64,000 bases of DNA from Actinomadura citrea (lineage in GTDB: Bacteria > Actinomycetota > Actinomycetes > Streptosporangiales > Streptosporangiaceae), in assembly GCF_013409045.1 (NCBI RefSeq), contig NZ_JACCBT010000001.1, positions 2,108,001-2,172,000 on the forward strand, given 5' to 3'. The stretch's first letter is position 1. Each line of letters begins with the position of its first letter. Both the position numbers and the translations under genes were made by a program. Below the pieces are notes generated by a model. It ran no database searches. It saw only the letters and a program-made list of their open reading frames with translations, and was not told the origin of the DNA. This document shows positions 59,521 through 64,000 of this stretch, piece after piece.

Positions 59521-60707
59521 AGCAGTCCGTCCACCACGTGTTCGGCGATGGCCAGTGAGGACGTCGCGGCGGGGGAGGGGGCGTTGCGGACGGTGGTGAT
59601 CGGACCGAGGCGCCCGATGCGGAAGTCGTCCACCAGCGTGCCGTCGGGGTCCACCGCCTGCGCGCGGACGCCCGCGGGCGCCGGGACGACGTCGGCGGCC
59701 GTCAGTTCGGGGACGAAGCGGCGCGCCTCGGCGACGAACGCCCGCTTGACCGCGGACCCGTACAGCTCCCGCGCGCCCGTCCGCCAGTGCCGCCGCGCCA
59801 GGCGGCGGAAGCCGGGCCAGCGGACCGCCTCCCAGAGGTCCGCCGGACGGACGTCGCGCCGCCGGTAGCCCTCCCTGGCGAGGGCCAGGACGGCGTTCGG
59901 GCCGATGTCCACGCCGCCGTCCACGCGCCGGGTGAAGTGCACGCCGAGGAACGGGTAGCGCGGGTCGGGCACGGGATAGATGAGGCCGCGCACGAGATCC
60001 GTCCGGGACGGGACGAGCCGGTGGTACTCGCCGCGGAACGGGATGATCGCCGGGGCCGGAGCGTCGCCCGCCAGCCGCGCCACCCGGTCGGACTGGAGGC
60101 CCGCGCAGACCACGAGCCGGTCGAAGGTCAGCTCCTCGTGCGGGGAGGCGACCGTGACGCGGTCGCCCGCCCGGCCGATCCGCACGACCTCGAAGCCGAG
60201 CCTGACCTCGCCGCCGCCGTCCGCCACGTCCTCCGCGAACGCGCGGGCCACCGCCGGGAAGTCGACGATCGCCGTGGTGGGGGAGTGCAGGGCCGCCACG
60301 CCCGCCGCGTGCGGCTCGATCTCGGTCAGCTCACCGCCGGTCAGCCGCCTCAGCCTGGGGACGCCGTTGGCGGTCGCGCGGCGCTCGATCTCCTCCAGCG
60401 CGGCCGTCTCCGCCGCGTCGCGCGCGACGACGAGCTTGCCGCACTCCTCGTACGGCAGGTTTCGGTCAGCGCAGAATTCGTTGAGCAGGACGATGCCGCG
60501 CCTGCACAGGGTCGCCTTCAGCGACCCCGGCGCGTAGTAGAGGCCCGCGTGGGCGACACCGCTGTTGCGACCCGACTGGTGGGCCGCGACACGGGCCTCC
60601 TTGTCCAGGACCGTCACCTCCAGCCCCGGACGCTCCAGCGTCAGCCTGCGCGCGATCGCCAGCCCGACGATGCCCGCGCCGACGACGCCGACCCGTGTCT
60701 CCGCCAC
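59517..60707 (-). CDS. lhgO: L-2-hydroxyglutarate oxidase-like FAD enzyme
   Basis: The 396-residue DAO-family flavoprotein starts with the FAD motif VGVVGAGIVGLAIARRL (about 6-22) and the LhgO-type HQSGRNSGVAHAGLYYAPGS (about 43-62). VVCAGLQSDRVA, FRGEYHRL and LGVHFTRRVDGGVDIGPNAVLA follow as in LhgO, which oxidises L-2-hydroxyglutarate to 2-oxoglutarate as metabolite repair. GTG 60707 is used. The neighbours do not suggest another substrate. Confidence 0.9.
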   Translation of the reverse strand: MAETRVGVVGAGIVGLAIARRLTLERPGLEVTVLDKEARVAAHQSGRNSGVAHAGLYYAPGSLKATLCRRGIVLLNEFCADRNLPYEECGKLVVARDAAETAALEEIERRATANGVPRLRRLTGGELTEIEPHAAGVAALHSPTTAIVDFPAVARAFAEDVADGGGEVRLGFEVVRIGRAGDRVTVASPHEELTFDRLVVCAGLQSDRVARLAGDAPAPAIIPFRGEYHRLVPSRTDLVRGLIYPVPDPRYPFLGVHFTRRVDGGVDIGPNAVLALAREGYRRRDVRPADLWEAVRWPGFRRLARRHWRTGARELYGSAVKRAFVAEARRFVPELTAADVVPAPAGVRAQAVDPDGTLVDDFRIGRLGPITTVRNAPSPAATSSLAIAEHVVDGLL

Positions 60708-60749
60708 ACCCGCACCCTAGTGGGAGCCGGTTCCACCGCTTCCGCGGCC

Positions 60750-60941
60750 TCAGCTCCCGAGGCGCTTGCGCCCCTGCGACCGCACCCGCTTGCGCTGGGA
60801 CGGGTCGAGCATCATGTACCCCACGAGCGGCGCGCCGAGGACGCCGAGGATGATCAGCGCGCTCAGCCACCAGGGGAAGACGAACAGGGTCAGGAAGCCG
60901 ACGACGACGCCGCCGATCACAAGCTTGGTCTGGGTCGACAT
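60750..60941 (-). CDS. 63-residue membrane protein
   Basis: ATG 60941 has GGAGG five bases upstream. The protein has two hydrophobic segments, KLVIGGVVVGFLTLFVFPWW and LSALIILGVLGAPLVGYMML, and a basic tail DPSQRKRVRSQGRKRLGS. No family is recognised. It lies 42 bases upstream of the LhgO gene and on the same strand, so they may share a transcript. Small two-helix proteins with basic tails are frequent in actinomycetes. Confidence 0.75.
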   Translation of the reverse strand: MSTQTKLVIGGVVVGFLTLFVFPWWLSALIILGVLGAPLVGYMMLDPSQRKRVRSQGRKRLGS

Positions 60942-61063
60942 CTCGCACCTCCGTTGACGGACCGCCCACTTGTAGAACGGCCGTCGGGCGACCGCTGTTC
61001 CACGATATGTCGCGAGTCCGCCCGAGCGCCATGGCAGATGCGCCCCGGTCGGGTGCGCTTCGG

Positions 61064-61867
61064 TCAGATGCGCAGGGAGAGCTGGCCGCCGCCGAGGGTG
61101 CGCAGGACCTCCGCGTGCAGCCTGCCGTTCGTGCACACGACGCTGCCGCCGTCCGGCCCGGGCACGCCCGACAGGTCGGTGAACATGCCGCCGGCCTCCT
61201 CCACGATGACCTGGAGGGCGGCGAGGTCCCACAGGGACACCTCGGGCTCGGTGGAGATGTCGATCGCGCCCTCGGCGACCATCATGTGCGACCAGAAGTC
61301 GCCGAACGCCCGCGTCCGCCACACCGAGCGGGTCAGTTCGAGGAACCGGGGCAGCCGGTCCTGCTCCTCCCAGCCGCTCAGGCTGGAGAACGACAGGGAC
61401 GCGTCCGACAGCTCGCCCACCGACGAGACGTTCATACGGGTGGCGCGGGTGAGGCTGCGGCCCGTCCAGGAGCCGCCGCCGCGCGCCGCCCACCAGCGGC
61501 GGTTCAGCGCGGGCGCCGACACCACCCCGACGACGATCTCGTCGTTCTCCATCAGCGCGATCAGCGTGGCCCACACCGGGACGCCGCGCACGAAGTTCTT
61601 GGTCGCGTCGATCGGGTCGATGATCCAGCAGCGGTTGCCGTATCCGGTCCTGCCGTACTCCTCGCCGAGCACCGCGTCGCGCGGGCGGGCCCGCTTGAGC
61701 GTGCCGCGGATCTGCTCCTCCACGCTGCGGTCGGCGTCGCTGACCGGCGTCAGGTCCGGCTTGGTCTCGACGTCGAGGTCGAGGGCGCGGAAGCGCTTGG
61801 TCGTGATGTCGTCGGCCCCGTCCGCCAGCACATGCGCGAGACGCAGGTCATCGGAATAGCCCGCCAC
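61064..61867 (-). CDS. hisN: inositol-monophosphatase family phosphatase, likely histidinol-phosphatase
   Basis: The 267-residue enzyme shows ETKPDLTPVSDADRSVE (about 31-47), GEEYG (about 66-70), the metal motif WIIDPIDATKNFVRGVP (about 79-95) and the C-terminal SLWDLAALQVIVEEAGG (about 196-212). These fit the actinobacterial HisN group, which makes histidinol from its phosphate, though inositol-phosphatase activity is possible. Start GTG 61867 gives VAGYSDDLRLAHVLAD, like homologues; an upstream GTG is less likely. It is divergent from the coiled-coil gene. Confidence 0.85.
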   Translation of the reverse strand: MAGYSDDLRLAHVLADGADDITTKRFRALDLDVETKPDLTPVSDADRSVEEQIRGTLKRARPRDAVLGEEYGRTGYGNRCWIIDPIDATKNFVRGVPVWATLIALMENDEIVVGVVSAPALNRRWWAARGGGSWTGRSLTRATRMNVSSVGELSDASLSFSSLSGWEEQDRLPRFLELTRSVWRTRAFGDFWSHMMVAEGAIDISTEPEVSLWDLAALQVIVEEAGGMFTDLSGVPGPDGGSVVCTNGRLHAEVLRTLGGGQLSLRI

Positions 61868-62003
61868 GGCGAGCCACGCTACCCTGATCACCGCCTGTCC
61901 CGACACACGTACCCGGGCCGTTCCGGCTTTTCGGTCGGCCGGGCCCACCCCCGGCGCGGCGCGGTGTCCCGCCTCCGGGCGCGGGGGGTGGCAGCATGGG
62001 GCC

Positions 62004-62852
62004 ATGGCGCACGATCTCCCCGAGTGGGTGGCCGAGCTGACCGATCCACGCCGGGCAGAGACGCTCGACGAGCTCGCCGACCGCCTCGTCCCCCTGGCCG
62101 AGCACGCCATCGACGTCTCCCGTCGATTGCAGGCGCAGCTCAACGAGCTCAACGAGCCCTTCAAACGCGAGGCGCTGTACGGGCGGGTGGAGCGCCTCAA
62201 GGCCCGCGTCGGCGAGGCCATGGAGGAGATCACCGCGGAGATCGCCAAGTCCGGGGAGGAGCGCATCGAGCGGGTCTGGGCCGACTGGACGGACCGCGCG
62301 GGCCCCGCCGGGGACGGCGCCGAGGGGCGGGAGATGCGGCGCCGGCTCGACCGCGACGTCGTCCCGGCGCTGTCCCGGCAGCAGGAGGACGTCGCCGAGC
62401 GCGTCGCCGAGCGCACCTCCAAGGCCCTGGAGGAGGCGACGCAGCTGCTGCTCACCCGGGTGGAGGAGCTGGCCAAGGCGGTCACCGACCTGATCCACGA
62501 CGTGCTTCCGCTGGCCCGCGAGGGCCTGACGCTCGCCAGCCGGATCTCGGCCCTGTCCGGCCACGCCCGCAAGGCGGGCCGGGGGCCGGTCCCGGTCGAG
62601 CTGAAGGACGCCGGGGCCGAGACGTCCCGGGCGTTCGACGAGGCCGTCGCGCGGCTGGAGCTGGAGTGGTCGGCGCTCGGTGCCCGTGCCGCGACCGTCC
62701 GGGCGGCGCTGCGGGGCGCCGAGGAGGCCGCGTTCAGCCAGGTCACCGAGGAGATGACCCGCTGCGTGGAGGAACTCGCCCCCCGGCATGTGCAGGCGCT
62801 GAACGAGGCCGAGGCCAAGGCGCGCAGCCTGTTCGAGGAGTCGCGCGGCTAG
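62004..62852 (+). CDS. coiled-coil hypothetical protein
   Basis: The 282-residue protein is almost all charged helix: long heptad-like stretches such as RRLQAQLNELNEPFKREALYGRVERLKARVGEAMEEI and ERVAERTSKALEEATQLLLTRVEELAKAVTDL (by position about 39-75 and 131-162). No membrane segment, no enzyme motif and no known family. It may be a structural or scaffold protein. ATG 62004 is clear. The stop overlaps the stop of the convergent oxidase gene by 4 bases (CTAG). Confidence 0.8.
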   Translation: MAHDLPEWVAELTDPRRAETLDELADRLVPLAEHAIDVSRRLQAQLNELNEPFKREALYGRVERLKARVGEAMEEITAEIAKSGEERIERVWADWTDRAGPAGDGAEGREMRRRLDRDVVPALSRQQEDVAERVAERTSKALEEATQLLLTRVEELAKAVTDLIHDVLPLAREGLTLASRISALSGHARKAGRGPVPVELKDAGAETSRAFDEAVARLELEWSALGARAATVRAALRGAEEAAFSQVTEEMTRCVEELAPRHVQALNEAEAKARSLFEESRG

Positions 62853-64000
62853 ACGGCCTGCGGGAAGCGGAACAGCCGTCCGGGGTCGTGGGCCGCCTTC
62901 ACCTTCCTGAGCCGGTCCAGGTTGGGGCCGTAGTAGGCGTGCGCCCAGTCCTTCAGGTCGGCGTCGGTGTAGTTCACGTAGGCGGCGCCGCCCAGATGGG
63001 GCTCCATCGCGGCGTGCGTCGCCGACAGCCAGGCGTCGTCGGGCGCGAGGTACTGGACACAGAACAGCCCCTTGCGGTGCGGGAAGGCGGTGTCGCCCGG
63101 CCCCACGCGCGCGATCGCGCCGCCCATCGCGTCCATGAGCACCGACCGGTTCCGGACGTCGTTGCCCCTGTCGAACCGGTCGAGCAGAGCGCTGATCGCG
63201 TCGTCGGGCAGCGGCCTGTAGGCGATGTGCGACTTCCCCGAGTACTCGGTGCGGGGGAAGGCGCCGCCGGGACGCAGCCCGGGCAGGGCGCCCTGCCCGT
63301 GGCACTGCTCGATCGACTGACCGGCGCAGCCGCCCATGAAGGTCATCGCGTCCATGTAGGGACGGCTCCGGGCGGTGGTCGAGGCGGGATCCGTACCGAT
63401 CGCGGCCGTCAGGCGTTCCCTGTGGCCGTCCGCGCCGGCGAGCGCGAGGCCCGTCACCTCGATGCCGGGGGCGCCCTCGTCCGGGCCGGTGTCGAGGTGC
63501 AGGCTCGTCCAGACCTCGCCGGGGGCCTCCGGGGCCCAGCGCTGCCAGCCGCGCACCACGTCGGCCGCCTTCCGCCAGGGCCAGCGCATGCTGAACGGTG
63601 TCACGTCCCCGACGTCGTGCGTCCGGAACGTGAACGACACCGCCACCCCGAAGTTGCCGCCGCCCCCGCCCCGGCACGCCCAGAACAGGTCCGGGTTCTG
63701 CTGCGCGTCGCAGGTCAGGAGCCGTCCGTCCGCCGTGACGACCTGGACCGCCTCCAGGGCGTCGCACGACAGCCCGTACGCGCGGGACGTCACGCCCAGC
63801 CCGCCGCCCAGGGTCAGCCCCGCCACGCCGACCGTGGGGCAGCTCCCGGACGGGACGCTCACACCGTCGCCGGCGAGCTTGTCGTAGAGGTCGATCAGCC
63901 GGGTCCCGGCCCCGACGGCCGCGCGGTCGCCGTCGCGCCTCACGGCGTCCATGGGGGAGACGTCGATCACGAGGCCGGTGCCCGTCGACCAGCCCGCGTA
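62849..64000 (-). CDS. FAD-linked oxidase, berberine-bridge type (5' truncated by window)
   Basis: About 383 residues are in the window and the frame continues past base 64000. FAD_binding_4 signs are SGSCPTVGVAGLTLGGGLGVTSRAYGL (by position about 52-78), DALEAVQVVTADGRLL and WACRGGGGGNFGVAVSFTF; the end YVNYTDADLKDWAHAYYGPNLDRLRKVKAAHDP is the BBE domain. These enzymes bind FAD, sometimes by two links (His and Cys), and oxidise sugars, alkaloids or polyketides. The His-linkage segment lies in the missing N-terminus. The substrate is unknown. Confidence 0.88.
   Translation of the reverse strand, partial: YAGWSTGTGLVIDVSPMDAVRRDGDRAAVGAGTRLIDLYDKLAGDGVSVPSGSCPTVGVAGLTLGGGLGVTSRAYGLSCDALEAVQVVTADGRLLTCDAQQNPDLFWACRGGGGGNFGVAVSFTFRTHDVGDVTPFSMRWPWRKAADVVRGWQRWAPEAPGEVWTSLHLDTGPDEGAPGIEVTGLALAGADGHRERLTAAIGTDPASTTARSRPYMDAMTFMGGCAGQSIEQCHGQGALPGLRPGGAFPRTEYSGKSHIAYRPLPDDAISALLDRFDRGNDVRNRSVLMDAMGGAIARVGPGDTAFPHRKGLFCVQYLAPDDAWLSATHAAMEPHLGGAAYVNYTDADLKDWAHAYYGPNLDRLRKVKAAHDPGRLFRFPQAV

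Overview
The window is very GC-rich DNA with dense, often 4-bp-overlapping genes and many GTG/TTG starts. Several markers point to an actinomycete: a WhiB7-type regulator, a mycoredoxin, a mycothiol-dependent-isomerase-like DinB protein, a UvrD2 helicase with a Cys4 motif, an AfsR-like BTAD regulator, DUF2342, UPF0182 and PPA1309. The gene content fits a Streptosporangiales/Thermomonosporaceae-type organism such as Actinomadura; that placement is inference, not a computed result.

Layout. 0-0.5 kb: the end of a RecB-nuclease helicase. 0.5-7.2 kb: accessory genes (methyltransferase, a DUF222 remnant under an SOS box, acyl-CoA synthetase, MerR, divergent LysR/PhzF, DinB-like). 7.1-12.6 kb: a four-gene, translationally coupled NIS siderophore operon (ATP-grasp, two IucA/IucC synthetases, PLP decarboxylase) under an IdeR/DmdR1-like iron box. 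12.7-34.3 kb: a core block whose order (nudC, mrx1, uvrD2, whiB7, ABC1 kinase, DUF45 protease, DUF2342, UPF0182, Lon-like PDZ protease) follows the M. tuberculosis Rv3193c-Rv3202c neighbourhood from memory, with a decaying radical-SAM/HD/NUDIX operon set into it.

34.4-43.5 kb: two initiator tRNA genes, with about 130 bp of identical downstream DNA, sit 8,902 bp apart. They bracket a FadD, a PucR regulator divergent from proline dehydrogenase/P5C dehydrogenase, a DUF6153-like secreted protein, a beta-carbonic anhydrase and a divergent P450/TetR pair. 43.5-48.9 kb: a small inverted-repeat element, a large BTAD regulator divergent from an MFS exporter, and DUF3054. 49-57.7 kb: a lipid locus (FAAL, a PHA-synthase-like/AMP-binding fusion like Rv1683, a P450, an SDR, an MpaB-type oxygenase, TetR). 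57.6-64 kb: a non-coding repeat, a carboxylesterase, LhgO, a small membrane protein, an inositol-phosphatase-family enzyme, a coiled-coil protein and a truncated berberine-bridge-like oxidase.

How the parts work together. The siderophore operon should be shut off by iron. WhiB7 appears to control itself through an AT-rich/-35 promoter and a leader ending in a terminator just before its start codon. The proline genes are probably controlled by the divergent PucR protein. The FAAL-to-SDR genes look like one lipid activation and oxidation pathway. Promoters, operators and leader ORFs are read by eye and remain predictions.
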